Positions 36,201 to 47,282 of a stretch of DNA of 64,000 nucleotides are shown one piece after another. This DNA is from Prostheceraeus crozeri (Eukaryota > Platyhelminthes > Polycladida > Euryleptidae), in the NCBI GenBank assembly GCA_907163375.1, contig CAJQUW010001436.1, positions 69,501 through 133,500 of the forward strand. The letters run 5' to 3'. The first letter of the stretch is position 1; each line of letters opens with the position of its first letter. Made by a program: the position numbers and the translations under genes. Below the pieces are notes generated by a model that was given only the letters and a program-made list of their open reading frames with translations, searched no databases and was not told the origin of the DNA.

Positions 36201-38114
36201 TCTATTGAGTAATCTGACATCAGTTAATCTACAATATGAATGTCACGCTTCGAACATACGTTAAAAGATCTCTTATAATTTTCAGAAATTGAAGAAGACA
36301 GTATAATTTCACAGACTTTCCAAGAATCTGAAGAAAAAAGCGATGACTTCGATGCCAACGATCAGCCACAGGACGTTATGGATGATAGCTGCAGTGAAGT
36401 TGATGACCTTGATGATAACAGCATGTTTTTGTACGATGAAGAAGAGGAAGTTGAAGAGAAAAGTTTAAGCCTTGCAGAAGAATTGCTCCTATTTTTTGTT
36501 GTGTTCAACATTACAACGAGAGCTATGGACTATTTATTAAAAGTCTTGAATAGACACAAGGTACATGTACCATCATCATTATACCTCTTAAGGAAATTTG
36601 CATCGACCGGGCCGTGCACCGAAACAGTGTCAACTACCCTCATCAATAATGGCAAGTTCGTATATTTTTCTATTTTAGACAATATTAAGTATTGTATCGA
36701 TAAGGGTTTCCTGTGCGGCAGCAACGTTCAACTGACACTGCACTTCAATATTGACGGCCTACCAATATTCAAAAGTTCAAATCTTTCAGCCTGGCCAATA
36801 TTGATGAAAATAAGTCATCTCAATTTGAATTATCCATTACCGGTGGCGCTGTTTTGTGGTGATAAGAAACCTGAATTGTCTCAGTTTCTCGATTGTTTTG
36901 TGACTGAATTGCGTGACTTCATTGCAAATGGTTTTGCCTTCAACGGCGTTTCTGTATGTATTAAATCAGTTTGCTTTTTATGCGATAGTCCAGCTAGGTC
37001 TTTCTTACAATGTGTAGCCTATCACTCCGGAATTTTAGGTTGTTGCTACTGTCGAGTGAGTGGTGAATATGTAGACGGTAGAGTGACGTTTCCTGTAAAA
37101 CCAGGAACCCCAAGAGACGATGCATCCTACAAATTTTTTTGTGAAAATAACCAACAATCAGTGTCCCCTTTATGTGACATTCCCGGTATAGGTTTGTATT
37201 CTTCTTTTCCCCCTGAATATCAACATTTAATTTGTCTAGGCATCGTCCGGAGACTGTGTTCTTTTTATTTCACTCGAGTGAAAGACTTCAAGTTGCCATG
37301 TAGACTCTCGCATTCCCATATAAATGAAATCAACAATATGATCACATACATTGTTCATTTTTTCCCTAATGAATTTAATCGCAAAATTAGAAAAATTAGT
37401 GAATTGCCACACTACAAGGCATCTGAATTCAGAAATTTTGTTTTGTATTTTGGTCCTCTTGTTCTACAGAAATTTTTGCCAAAGAGATATTACACGCATT
37501 TCATAATGCTACATTTCTCAGTGTATGTCTTCTCATCTGAAACTCACAGACAGTTGTGGCCTTGTGCTAAATTTCCTATAGAGAAGTTTTTTGAAATGTC
37601 TCCTGAGCTCTACACTCAAAAGGTCCTAGTACATAATTTTCATGTTCTGCTACATCTGCCCACTTTTGTTACCAAATACGGACCGATAGGAAATTGGTCA
37701 ACATTTTTTTTTGAAAATTACTTGGGTGTTCTTAAAAGGCGCACGTCATGCACACCTCATGTCTTTGAACACTTAAGGAACAATATGTTGAAAATACGTG
37801 ATCTCATGAGTCTTACCGAAAGAAATGTTCATTATTCTACTGAATCTCCAAATAATTGTTGCATATGTGATACTTCTCCTGTTATAATTGACTCGGTATC
37901 TGCTTCTTCTCGCCATGTTGTATCTGGGCGCAAGCTCAAATTCATCAAAAATTTGTATGATGAGCCACATGCATCACTTGTGTTGGGGATTGGATATTAC
38001 AAACTGACAAAAAATACTGTAACAAATGTGACAGCAAAGAATAAATGTGTTTGCATTCCTTTTAATGACACATATTTTGTTATTCCTTTCGCATGTAAGG
38101 AATATGCTTCATAA
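31442..38114 (+). CDS. Tnp2-like CACTA transposase, two exons, open frame
   Basis: Exon 1 (31442-31505, MTSSIYRKRKHEIQEIVQNV) ends at G|GTAAGT and exon 2 (36286-38114) starts after TTTTCAG. The phases agree and the joined frame is open, giving about 630 residues. An acidic region (EEDSIISQ to DEEEEVEEKS) precedes the catalytic domain. Family landmarks are FNIDGLPIFKSSN (first D), CFLCDSPARSF (second D) with GHSG-like YHSGILGCCYCRVSGEY, and PPEYQHLICLGIVRRL, then WSTFFFENYLGVLKRR near the C-terminus, where an acidic catalytic residue is expected. This agrees with Tnp2/Transposase_21-type enzymes. A small CxxC pair (CCICDTSP) is near the end. The 4.8-kb intron holds a mariner copy and a MITE. 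It is the best-preserved large gene in the window. Confidence 0.82.
31622..31715. repeat. (TA)n microsatellite, left of the mariner insertion
   Basis: A run of about 45 TA units, with one CG interruption near the left end, continues on the other side of the mariner element at 33172-33202, so the element inserted inside the repeat. Confidence 0.95.
31716..33171 (+). mobile_element. Tc1/mariner element inserted in the (TA)n repeat
   Basis: The inverted ends read CAAGGTGTTTCAAAAGTAGG, flanked by TA from the microsatellite. Length is 1456 bp with one gene on the plus strand. It lies in the intron of the CACTA transposase. Confidence 0.92.
32073..32876 (+). pseudogene. Tc1/mariner-type transposase lacking the third catalytic region
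   Basis: The frame has a helix-turn-helix pair (FAIYRIRDKFEKTGSVENAP, then GRPRSVS linker and second HTH) and two catalytic aspartates (KIVWSDEASFKL and YFQQDGAPAHF). After NDTFPGK the sequence departs from the family: the usual 'WPPRSPDLTP' segment with the third acidic residue is replaced by unrelated AT-rich sequence. The family start appears in another frame upstream (MSGHLKDDQRKWIFEI, 32054), so the N-terminus also carries a frame change. The enzyme cannot be active. Confidence 0.85.
33203..34796. other. Intron sequence of the CACTA transposase, with small repeats
   Basis: No gene is seen. A near-identical pair of about 38 bp (ACCGCAGTTACCGGTGCGCG) occurs at about 34014 and 34111. A segment at 34230-34341 ends in GCGAGTATATACGGTA and contains GGTCGACTTATAATCGGATC with an imperfect inverted partner, typical of a DNA-transposon terminus I cannot classify. 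Confidence 0.45.
34797..35015. mobile_element. 219-bp MITE with about 90-bp inverted arms and TTTAGA duplication
   Basis: The arms start CAGTATGTCGGTGCGATCGC on the left and, inverted, CAGCATGTCGGTGCGATCGC on the right. The flanks TTTAGA (34791-34796 and 35016-35021) form a perfect 6-bp duplication. There is no coding capacity. Superfamily is not clear; 6-bp duplications are uncommon among classical DNA transposons. Confidence 0.8.
35022..36285. other. Remainder of the CACTA transposase intron
   Basis: AT-rich sequence without supported genes. A ten-C run lies at about 35900. A phrase AGCCGAAACATGTCGAGG at 35267-35284 resembles retroelement tails but has no partner. Confidence 0.4.
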
Positions 38115-39506
38115 TTGTAATACTTATTGATAAGCCTTATTTCTGAGATGATTCTAGATCACTCATACCAGCTATGAAAAATATTTCAGTTTCTGATCCA
38201 CCGTCGTGTCTTTGTCGACATCATCAAAAAATGCCGATTTCGTTTTTTTTGTAGCTCATAGCTTTTGTAGCGATAAACTTGTAGCTTGGCTCATAGCCAA
38301 AGTTCTATTGTCAATGTTAGCGCTTCAAATACATTATGCAAAATATGGAACGTCATTTTATATTGCAATCATGTACATGTGCACATTTTTGTCACTTGTT
38401 GTAATGGACATATTCAATTATTTTTCTTTTATTATCGTGCATCATCAGTTGTACCCAAATCGTTGACTTATTTTTCACCACATAATAAAATGTGTGTATT
38501 TCATAATAAAGAAATTATATTCAACCATAAATTATGAAATTAAAAATAGAAGATTAAGTAAAGAAAACATTTTAATAATCATTGTAATTCTTTCTGTATC
38601 AAAAAAGGGAAGACGAATTTTCGACGAGACCTTGAAATCGTGCGAGTGACAGTGACACCAAATGTGCGGCAACCGGGTTCGAGACACAAGTCTAACTTTT
38701 AAAAGTACCTTGTAAAATTTCTCGATCTGATAATCCTCTTTTTCATTGCACATAAACGTAAAGGCAAATATGCCCTTATCGCACGTTCATCATGCAAAAG
38801 TTTTCTGTGAAACGTAGACCTACTCACTCCTGTTCGAACTACCTAGGTTTGAATTTTAAGCTATTATAAAGAAGTGAAGATATCTTTTCGACTCTTGTCG
38901 TGTTTATTATTATTTTCATTTCCTGTGAAATCGAATTCAAATTATCGAACTAAGCTTACATTCAAATGAGTTAACTTATTAGCTTATTTGCTCGTGCTAA
39001 TCATAATTTGTTGCAGGTGGGGATTTAGAAACCCTGTGAAGCGACATGAAATTGTTCAAATGCCTTTTATCCATACAGCAAAATCCCTTTGCCTTGAATT
39101 GAAGTAGCTTCGGATAATACGTGTCATAGGCCCATCTCAAAAGAATCAAATGAAAGGCTGTTGAGATGCAATGAAATAAGCTATTGCATGAAGTTGGAGC
39201 AAGCCTACATTGATTTTTGTTAATTTACTTACTATTTTCCCAGTTATCGCATCTGTATGCTAAACTCTTAGTGCAGACATTAAAGCTGTGGAGATGCATG
39301 CAATCATATAGAGTACACAATTGAAGTGTGACCCTATTTATCCTCGCAGTAAATAGTAAATATTGTAAATATTGAATTCCACGATCGATCGTTTCAATTG
39401 AAGGTGCCATATCGCAGTATGTGTTTTTCGGTATACAGTAGTGAGAAAATTTTCATGTGCTTTTCTTTCTTAGCACTATTTTTGGCATATCAGTTTTTCA
39501 TTGCAG
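38115..39506. other. Spacer between CACTA transposase and accessory gene
   Basis: AATAAA signals near 38484 and 38505 could end the transposase transcript. No other feature is supported in this stretch. Confidence 0.4.
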
Positions 39507-42500
39507 CCCTCAGCAAAGAAATGCAGATTCTGTGCTACTTCCCGGCGGATCGAAGTGTGGCGTTGCTGCCGGAGGCCGATGTATTTCTCGGAGTCTACGA
39601 AGCTTGGGACATCATGAAGTGGAGGGAAACTCCGGGGTCAGAGGACATATCAGTTCGAGCTGATTATCAAAGGAATATATCAAGCCTACGTCCTGCAGGT
39701 ATGATCTACGTTGTACATACAGATACGTAGGATATCATGTTAGTTTTGAATATACTAGCTTTTGTAAAGACGTTCTTAATTCTGACAGGTGATTGAAGAC
39801 GACAAAGAAGACTGCAATGCGATGCTAAAGAAGCTCACTAGCATAATTGAAGAAAAGCGTTATGCACACTCAAGGTTGGGTGGTCTCTTCAACACTAAAT
39901 GCATAGGCGGAAGACTTCGAACGAAGACCATGGGGGTAAGACCAATTTATCGGGTTAATTCCCTAAAGTATATCTGTCATCTTCAATGGATTAAAGTTCA
40001 TTTTCTCACCCCAAAAAAGCTTTTGTTTCGATTTCATTTATGCGCAAATTTTGATAATGAAAAGGAAATTATTCTCATGTAATGTCTTTCAAAGTCTGTC
40101 AGTCAAATATACTTGTAACTCAGAAAAAATTAGTCTCCTATCTTCTTATACAACTTCTCCATTGCAGGCAATGACAACGGATTCTGAAGTGTAATACCCA
40201 GTGCTTCTTCAGAGCTACAATGACTTAAACGAGTTTGCTCGACATGTACCACGAAACGTGCCTCTAAGAAAAAGGTCGCCATTGGAGCCCATCGATAATG
40301 CTCCACAGATCAACGATCACATGGATGACTTTGTGATGCAGACCAACTCTCCCCGCGAGTTAAAGAGAGCAAGATTTGATTCTCCGCCTCCACCTCCTCC
40401 CCCTCCTGTAGCGGCCTCCTCACCTACACCTCTCCTTGATTCTTCTTTAGCCTCCGTCATCCAATCGTCACCAGCACGCTTCCCGTTCAATGCCAGGCGA
40501 ATTTCATCAGCTGATGCCACATTTGACTCCATGATTGATCGCCTTAAGGAAAAGCGAATTGAACCTATTTCAATCAAAGGTTAGTTCATTTCAATTTTTC
40601 AGAACATGTTCTAAACCGTGCATGCATAATTTATTCTTTGCATTCCTACAATTTATTGTTTGATGGGTAATTGAGGGAATTTATGTTGCATTTGAAATCG
40701 ACGATGAATGCAAATACGATTAAACTATAACTTAATCCTTTTTGTCGCAAGCTTTTTCTTGTCAGTGAGGCATTAAGGGGACGGCAGTTTGGAAACGCTC
40801 CCTTCGGATTGCGACCTTTATTGAAAAAAAAATAGCTTTAAGGCAACGACGGGTTTCGTCCGAGGATTATACTTGTGTAATTTATTTAAGAAACCTCTAT
40901 AATATATTATTAGTTTCACACATTTTTTGCAGATAATTCAAAAGGCTTATTGCCCTTCATAAAATCAGTCACCAGAGCAGTATTGAATCATAATGCTAGT
41001 CAAATTTATCGTGGAATTCGTATGTATACAATGTATCGAGTGCTCTCATTCAACCTAGAAGGATAGCCTATCAGGAATAAACATATGCCTACTTACTATA
41101 CGAGAATAGTCAATGGGACCTAAGCAATGTTTTTCTATAATTGACGAAGCTAGGACAAACATGCCTGAAAATGACATTGCTTAAAAGATTCTTATTTTTC
41201 AGCAATATTGTACTTAAGCTGTGCAAATTAATGAGATGGGTAAAATAAATGCACGATTGGATCGCTTAGAGAAGGGCGGTGCGAAACTTCCCGTCAATAG
41301 AAATCGACTGACGGTACCAGATTTTGCCATCCCTTTCTTTAAAGAGCCAGAGGATCTCTCAAAACCGATCCCTGAATGCATGGCGAGTGATGTGTGTGTG
41401 TCCAAAATTGTTAAATAATTCTCATGTGGCTCAGTTGTCACATGATTCATCATACAATGCAAATTTCATGCCTCCACTTCAAGTGCAGAATGAAATAAAT
41501 CAATATGAATTTCACCGACTGACACAAAAAGTTTGTTATTAACCACATTTTGTTACTTTTTAAATGTTGTAAATTTATCTCAGCTATACCAGTGTATATA
41601 TTTACGTGTTCGAACAAGCATGCGCAAAATACAAAAGATAGAACTTCGCGAGAAAGCGCACCGATGAGTGATGAATCAACAATCGATCATGTATTGATCC
41701 ATGAATGAAATAGCAAGTGTAAATCAACTAGATTACATATGTATTTTGCAATTATCTACACTATGCAGGAAAAATGGAGTGATAAGCATAGCTTCTTAAC
41801 ACAGTCAGAACTTGCAAATTCAACCAATGTAGCATTACCGATTTTTAAACTTTGTATGCAATCCAATTTGAGAATTTTTTAGAAGGAAAAATTGCACTTT
41901 CCTAAAAGATGAATTTGCAAAACAAAGTTTGCTCTCAGAAAATCATGTGCATGATATTGTTTGCGTGATAAAATTGATGGCAGGTCCTACTTTCAGTTGG
42001 AATGGTTGGAGAACGAGGGAGGAGCATCGCCCAAGGATCACATTCATTCTGTACTTAAAAAATTATTCGTCCATGACCTGCAGCTGCGATTGAATCGCAG
42101 TGGTGTAAGAGGAAAGCTGCAGTTCCCTAAGGAATTGGAGGAGCTCCTGTTCCGTAAGTTTATAACACACACATTTCTATCAAATAATCAGACGATGCTT
42201 GACATTTTGTGGACTGAAGCGATTTAAATATGTCGAAACATGTGAAGATTTTTTCGCCAATGTGACATACCATAGGTAAGCTCGTAATTCAAGTTCAATG
42301 GCGAATTAAAAATTTTTGAGAAGTATTTTTTTATGTAAGATATGTTGATGTCGTGGCAAAAGCTGTAGACAATGGTAATAACTTGATAGTCTTTACATAG
42401 CCAGAAATCTGGACATTGGTGAAATGATTTTTAGGTTACTAAATGTCGACATCAGCATATTTCAACGCAGGCATGTTCCGGTATCAATAATTATCATACT

Positions 42501-43180
42501 ATTCGTGTTGTGTGTGACTCAATCTCATGACCTCTAGTTGTGTCACAAACAATAAATTATACCGATATACTGAATGAAAATACTTTTAACATCTTGCCTT
42601 CATGAAATAAGAAATGTGATCTAATATTTGAAACTGGTGTAGTATGATAACTAACTGTGATTATGCAGACCTAATTAGCTCATTTGCATATTTAATTAAC
42701 TTATTATATTTGTCAATTTGTTTAACTTATTGCTGTTTTTGTATTTGTCATAATACCGTATCCATGATGATAATTGCTTTTACACAGCTATGGCATTCTT
42801 TATCAATTATCTGCTACGATTATTTCAAAGATAGCAATTGATTTATAATTTGCATAACACATGTAATTACTTGTCGTGCAAAAAATCTAGTGTTAAAACA
42901 CTTTTTTAAATATAAACTTTGTAAGCATTTATGTCTTTTTTTGCATTTATCAAATTTTACGTCAATTAGGTACCCGTTGACGCTTCTGTCGAATATGTTA
43001 TATTTCAGCATGTTCTTTCCTTTTTCAGGATCGTGTAATTCGATGTGGCCCGGGAAATTTACCCGCCATGATGTTGGACACAGAATCTGTCGCTTCCTGT
43101 GCGGCTCTAAGGACAGAGAGGGGGGCTCCACTGCAAGGAAGAAGAGCCGCCTCTTGCCTGATTTGTCGGACGCTGAATAG
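39507..43180 (+). pseudogene. Multi-exon accessory gene of the CACTA-like element (BEN/DUF4806-like), decayed
   Basis: Exons recognised by splice sites: 39507-39698, 39789-39935, 40168-40579, about 41203-41416, 41985-42155 and 43029-43180. The first reads MQILCYFPADRSVALLPEAD, the third is proline-rich (SPPPPPPPPVAASS), the fourth starts VQINEMGKINARLDRLEKGG, probably a short coiled coil. The last two join in frame (DHIHSVLKKLFVHDLQLRLN to WPGKFTRHDVGHRICRFLC) and resemble a C-terminal BEN or DUF4806-type DNA-binding domain; I cannot decide which. An in-frame TAA lies at 40192-40194 and the phases of exons 1 and 2 do not agree, so the gene is probably broken. Such a protein may bind the subterminal repeats; that is inference. 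Confidence 0.55.
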
Positions 43181-43677
43181 CAGGGTTACTTTTTACGTAA
43201 TTATTTGGAAAATAAAATGCTGAAGTCCTGATAAAAGTGTTTTTATATCCGGATATAATAAATTCCAGTCAACATACTACTTGATTAAGCAGAATTAAGT
43301 AGTATAGTAGCCAAATATTTTTTTGGCTGGGATGTCGGCATGCCAACTTTGGCTGGAATTCCGCTCTCTTTCCCACTACCTAAGTTGGCAGGAATTCGGT
43401 GCCAAAGTCTGCCCGACTTCCGATTTTTCACTGGGAAATTCAATTTACTTGTTTCGACGATCATTTAACATGAAAACATACTTATTTTTCCATCATAGTT
43501 AGTATACGCGAACTGATGATGGGATAGCTAATTCTATTTCTGATTTTGAATTTTTATTGATATGAAAATGCTTCATTTATGGCTCGTACTTCAGATTTTA
43601 TTCATTGAATGTACACCATATCCTATTTTAAGGAAATCAATAATTGCAAAACATTTGAATCTAGTTGTAATTTGGTA

Positions 43678-43991
43678 GAGGAAAAGTACCACTAAGTTGC
43701 TCGAAGTCATTTTATTCGAAGTAAGTTAAAAGAAAATGAAAGTTAACACCGAGATCTTTCGCCTGGTCTTATCAAATCTTTTGTGTGCACAAAAGGAATT
43801 TGTTTGGCAGCTTTCTCTGCCATGGTGAGCCTTATTCATGTAGACTTATAGCTTTTCTTAACACCTTCATTCAGTATTTGTCCTGGGTACACCTTGATAA
43901 GACCAGGCGAAAGATCTCGGTGTTAACTTTCATTTTCTTTTAACTTACTTCGAATAAAATGACTTCGAGCAACTTTGTGGTACTTTTCCTC
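43678..43991. mobile_element. 314-bp MITE with about 97-bp inverted arms, TA-flanked
   Basis: The arms start GAGGAAAAGTACCAC and run to CGCCTGGTCTTATCAA and its inverse, almost identical. TA flanks both ends (43676-43677, 43992-43993), compatible with a Tc1/mariner or pogo derivative. It lies in the Harbinger transposase intron, outside the CACTA-like element. Confidence 0.85.
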
Positions 43992-44079
43992 TACAAAATT
44001 AATAATTGTTAACAAAATTTCACGACTAGATACTGTTCGAATGACTTTCCTTTTTAATAAACATAACTCTATTTTTAAG

Positions 44080-44222
44080 GTTTGGAAAATATTGGAAAAA
44101 TGTCTGTAGAAAGGTCTTCAAAATATGCATACACGGTACGGGAGAAGTTGGTGAAATATTTCAGTTCCAGTGCTGGCGAAGTGCCTTGGCAAAAATCCAT
44201 CATTGAAAGGGGGAAAAAGTGA
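44080..44222 (+). CDS. Probable last exon of the Harbinger transposase
   Basis: After a TTTTTAAG acceptor the frame reads LENIGKMSVERSSKYAYTVR and ends with VPWQKSIIERGKK and a stop. HARBI1-type proteins end with a 'REKLVKYF, VPWQ' pattern of this kind, so this is very likely the missing C-terminus of the gene at 28044-29162. It lies right after the CACTA-like element and MITE, in the right orientation. The reading frame requires one base more or less than the obvious donor provides. Confidence 0.7.
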
Positions 44223-44819
44223 CATCTTCGCAGAATTCATTTTTGCGATAAAAATCTGAACAACTAGACCTATCAATTAAAATATATAGGCCTGGTGCTT
44301 GGGTAAAAGTAAATCATGAAGGTATATGTGGATGTACACAACTGACTATGCTATCAAGTTCTGCTTTTGTATAGAATTTTCCAGGCCTTAATTTTGTAAG
44401 ACGATACATTTTCAATGTATTTACTTGCTACTAGTATAATAATCTTGATGGATTATGGCGTTTTATTTTTTATAATTTTCATAACGATTATCGAGAGTCA
44501 GCTAGATGGATTTGTTCATTTGTAATGCAACTTATACGAAATTGTTCTCTAAATTAGATTTTACTGTATTACATTAATTTGCATAAAAATAGTCGACCGA
44601 AAGCAAAGACCAACATTTTATTCTGAAAGATCTGTTAATAATTATAGTAGGCCTAGGCCGCATACCTATGCGTACATGTCATTCTTTCAGTGTTAACAAG
44701 ATCATTTTTATTTAACTATATGATTATTGTGATCATTTGATTTGTAAAACAATACTATATCCGAGTTTAATTTTGAAATACCAAAATAATCATTGCAATC
44801 AATTAGTACTTCCAAAAGA
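44223..44819. other. Harbinger interior, no recognised feature
   Basis: AT-rich sequence between the last transposase exon and the Penelope-like insertion. The rest of the MADF gene would be expected here, but I cannot see it. Confidence 0.4.
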
Positions 44820-46495
44820 CTCGGGACGAATTTTTATTAAAGTTGCGAGCTTCCGAGCGCTTCGCTCGTCTTCAGGCAGGCAGAGGTAAAAGTGAAATCA
44901 GAGGGTAGCGCCATTCAATCACATTGCCAAGAGTAAAATTCACTTCGACTACATGATATAATAGTTGACACAAAGACATTACTCAAGTGCTCTATACAAA
45001 AATTCTATGTTATACATACTACTATCAAACTGAATAGTAGCATTAGAATTAAGTGAGAAATGAGAAAAAGTTACGGAAGCAAGAAAGTTTAATACTGATG
45101 AAGTAGTCACTGTAGGATAGACTTCCATCTTTGATCCACCAAATATCCCTTATCACGATTGAATGTTTCATTGGTCATAATGTGCAGGCCTTCTTTGATG
45201 ATTCTCCTCTTCCAGTTTTGCTCGACATCAATAACTCGGAAGCTTTGAAAGTTTGGCCTGTGATTCGCTGTATGACAATGCTCACTGATTGCCGACCTGA
45301 GCCGAATATCCCTGACGTCCACTTCATGCTCCTTCTTTCTATCCTTGGCTCTTCTTCCTGTCTGTCCGATGTACACCTTCTCACAGTCCGCACACTCCTG
45401 CTTATACACCACACCACCTCGATCCAAGCCATCAATCTTGTCCAGCTTCTTCCTGCTGATCATGTCTCCCAAGCTCTTTCTTTTCGAGTATCGCACTCTG
45501 AGATCCAGTCTCCTGCCCAGCGCTTCAATTTTTTCCTGAATTCCTGGAACATATGGTATTCTCAAGATCGGTCGCTTGTCCTCTATCTCGTCACGTTGGC
45601 TTCTGACTGAATACAGCTGCCTCTTGACCTGTCTTCTAGGATATCCATTCTTGACAAAGGTATCACACAGCTTCTCCTTTTCTGTTTGCAAATCCTCTTC
45701 TCGACTACACACCCTTTCCGCTCGCTTCCTGAGGCACGACACCACTCCCCACTTTACTTGCTTGCAATGTGAGGATTCGAAATCCAGATATCGGTCAGTA
45801 GCAGTTGGCTTCCGATATACTTGCGTTCTTAACTGCCTTCCTTCTCGCTGCACTTCTATGTCAAGGAAATTCGTCGAGTAACCTGACAATGGAGGACAAG
45901 GGTGCAATTCAATCATTGAAGAGTAAAGACAATGACATTGTGGTCCTACAAGCTGATAAAGGGAACAAGGTAGCCGTGATGGATCGCCAGGACTATGCTA
46001 ACAAGTTAGTGAGTGCAGTGAGCGGCGAACACTTCGTGAAGCTGAAGAAGGACCCTACAGATAGTGAACAAAGGAAGTTGGTGAAACTACTGATGGAGAT
46101 CGAGAAGAAAGGCGAACTGAACAGAGATGAGAGATTGAGACTGACAGTAAAAGCGCCTCAGTGTCCTATAGTGTATGGTCTTCCTAAGCTACATAAAGAA
46201 GGAGCACCTTTGAGAACAATTTTTTCATTTGTGGGGAGCCCAACGTATAATGTGTCAAAGGAGTTGGCTCGCATACTCTCCTCCCTTTATGGATTTACCT
46301 CAGCTCATGTCTTGGATACGGGGCACATGGTTGATATGCTCAGAGATCTAAGAATTGAAGAAGATGAGACAATCGTGAGCTACGATGTAGTTAACCTGTT
46401 TGGCTCTGTTCCAGCGAATGAAGCGGCGAAGATGGCGATCAGAAGAATGGAGGGGGTTCCAAATTGGGTTTCCACGGAAGTTTCCGATGAGACAT
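44820..46495 (-). mobile_element. Penelope-like retroelement, 5'-inverted and internally deleted
   Basis: The 3' end is on the left (GAGCGAAGCGCTCGGAAGCT on the minus strand near 44850-44870, ending at about 44820). The C-terminal half of the protein (RT thumb and GIY-YIG nuclease) is on the minus strand to about 45890. The N-terminal half of RT is on the plus strand from about 45875 to 46490, with the N-terminus at the junction. This is the arrangement left by 5' inversion (twin priming). The middle of RT, including the catalytic DD motif, is missing. It interrupts the last visible exon of the Harbinger MADF gene. Confidence 0.85.
45107..45895 (-). pseudogene. Penelope-like RT C-terminal part with GIY-YIG endonuclease
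   Basis: Reading leftward, the open frame has NFLDIEVQREG and VYRKPTATDRYLDFESSHCK (RT palm end and thumb of Penelope-like elements), a basic linker, then the GIY-YIG nuclease: VYKQECADCEKVYIGQTGRR with the CxxC-like knuckle, SAISEHCHTANH, and a conserved glutamate region (WKRRIIKEGLHI). The frame is open for about 260 residues to a stop at 45107. Penelope-like elements use this nuclease for target-primed integration. Confidence 0.88.
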
Positions 46496-46506
46496 TGCTT
46501 ATATAA
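45875..46506 (+). pseudogene. Penelope-like RT N-terminal part in inverted orientation
   Basis: The open frame starts near SNLTMEDKGAIQSLKS and includes IVVLQADKGNKVAVMDR and CPIVYGLPKLHKEGAPLRTI, then RT motif A (VSYDVVNLFGSVPANEA). These are standard Penelope-like landmarks. The frame ends where the element meets the Harbinger MADF exon. It is in opposite orientation to the C-terminal part and lacks the remaining catalytic motifs. Confidence 0.88.
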
Positions 46507-47282
46507 TCAAGTATAGCTGTTTCGACTTGATCCGCCTGCTTCCTTCTTCTCTTTTGAGGTATTGAAGATACAGATGGTCTGGTAGTACCTTCGCTAACTT
46601 CCACTCCATTTTCCTTCTCACTTTCTCCACTCGACTCTTCAATAATGGCAGCGTTACTCCTGAAAGATAAGAATCAATATAAAAATAGGTAAAGTGAATT
46701 TTGTAATATATTGCGTCAAAATAATGTAGAAAAGCGTAATTAGAATAATTAATTTTAGATGTAAGAACCGGTTTCTACTGTATTATAGAAAATATATCCA
46801 AATCAACAATACGATATCAAATATCGCTAATTGATGATACAAATCTATACTTGTGCATCACAGGGTAAAAATGATATAAGGCCACACAAAAGATTAAAGA
46901 CTAGACTTATGACATAAATCCTCATTTAAATATTCAAAAAATGTCAGACTCACTTGGTATCTTGACTAATTGTAAGACTGGAAACAGAAGTACGACTGTT
47001 TAGAACCTTGTCGAGAAAATTCATTTTTTCCGAAAATTTCCATTTTGATTTCATTTCTCCACCAGCACCACTCTTCTTCATCGTGTTTCTCTTCGCTCTA
47101 ACGAAGCTATCGCGAAGTTGCCTCCACCTGTCCCTTGCTTCTTTTGAGGTGAAACCTCCAAGTTGTTCTCCGATCGAAATCCAGCTTCTATTGCACACAG
47201 ACCGATCTCTGTATTCCTACAATGAATGGTCCCATAGGTGCGGACAATTTCTCACGAACTCGATCAACTTCTCTTCATCCAT
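46500..47282 (-). pseudogene. MADF/Myb-like partner gene of the Harbinger element
   Basis: The start ATG is at 47280-47282 (MDEEKLIEFVRNCPHLWDHS), followed by an in-frame TAG at 47217-47219, then YRDRSVCNRSWISIGEQL and ARDRWRQLRDSFVRAKRN: a MADF domain with its three tryptophan-like positions. Exon 1 ends at about 46954 with GTGAGT and joins in phase to a second exon (46659 leftward, SNAAIIEESSGESEKENGVE to KRRRKQADQVETAILDYI). That exon is cut by the Penelope-like insertion at about 46500. In Harbinger elements this protein binds the ends and helps the transposase enter the nucleus. One stop and one insertion make this copy inactive. Confidence 0.82.

Larger units (their letters stand above)
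29244..43435 (+). mobile_element. CACTA/EnSpm-like transposon in the Harbinger transposase intron
   Basis: The ends read CCCAGTGTGAAAGCCGAAGT and, inverted on the right, CCCAGTGAAAAATCGGAAGT, with AA possibly duplicated outside. Subterminal AGTTGGCA words fill 29285-29515 and 43330-43420, as is usual in CACTA elements. Genes inside: a divergent THAP protein (minus strand), a two-exon Tnp2-type transposase (plus strand) and a decayed multi-exon accessory gene (plus strand). It also carries a Tc1/mariner copy at 31716-33171 and a MITE at 34797-35015. Confidence 0.8.

Noticed and set aside
45131-45881. Plus-strand open frames opposite the Penelope-like gene
   Set aside because: They are antisense shadows of a clear GIY-YIG/RT coding region.
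46590-46600. GCTAACTTCC as another foldback-type site
   Set aside because: It lies in the coding sequence of the MADF gene and lacks the flanking hexamer and hairpin.
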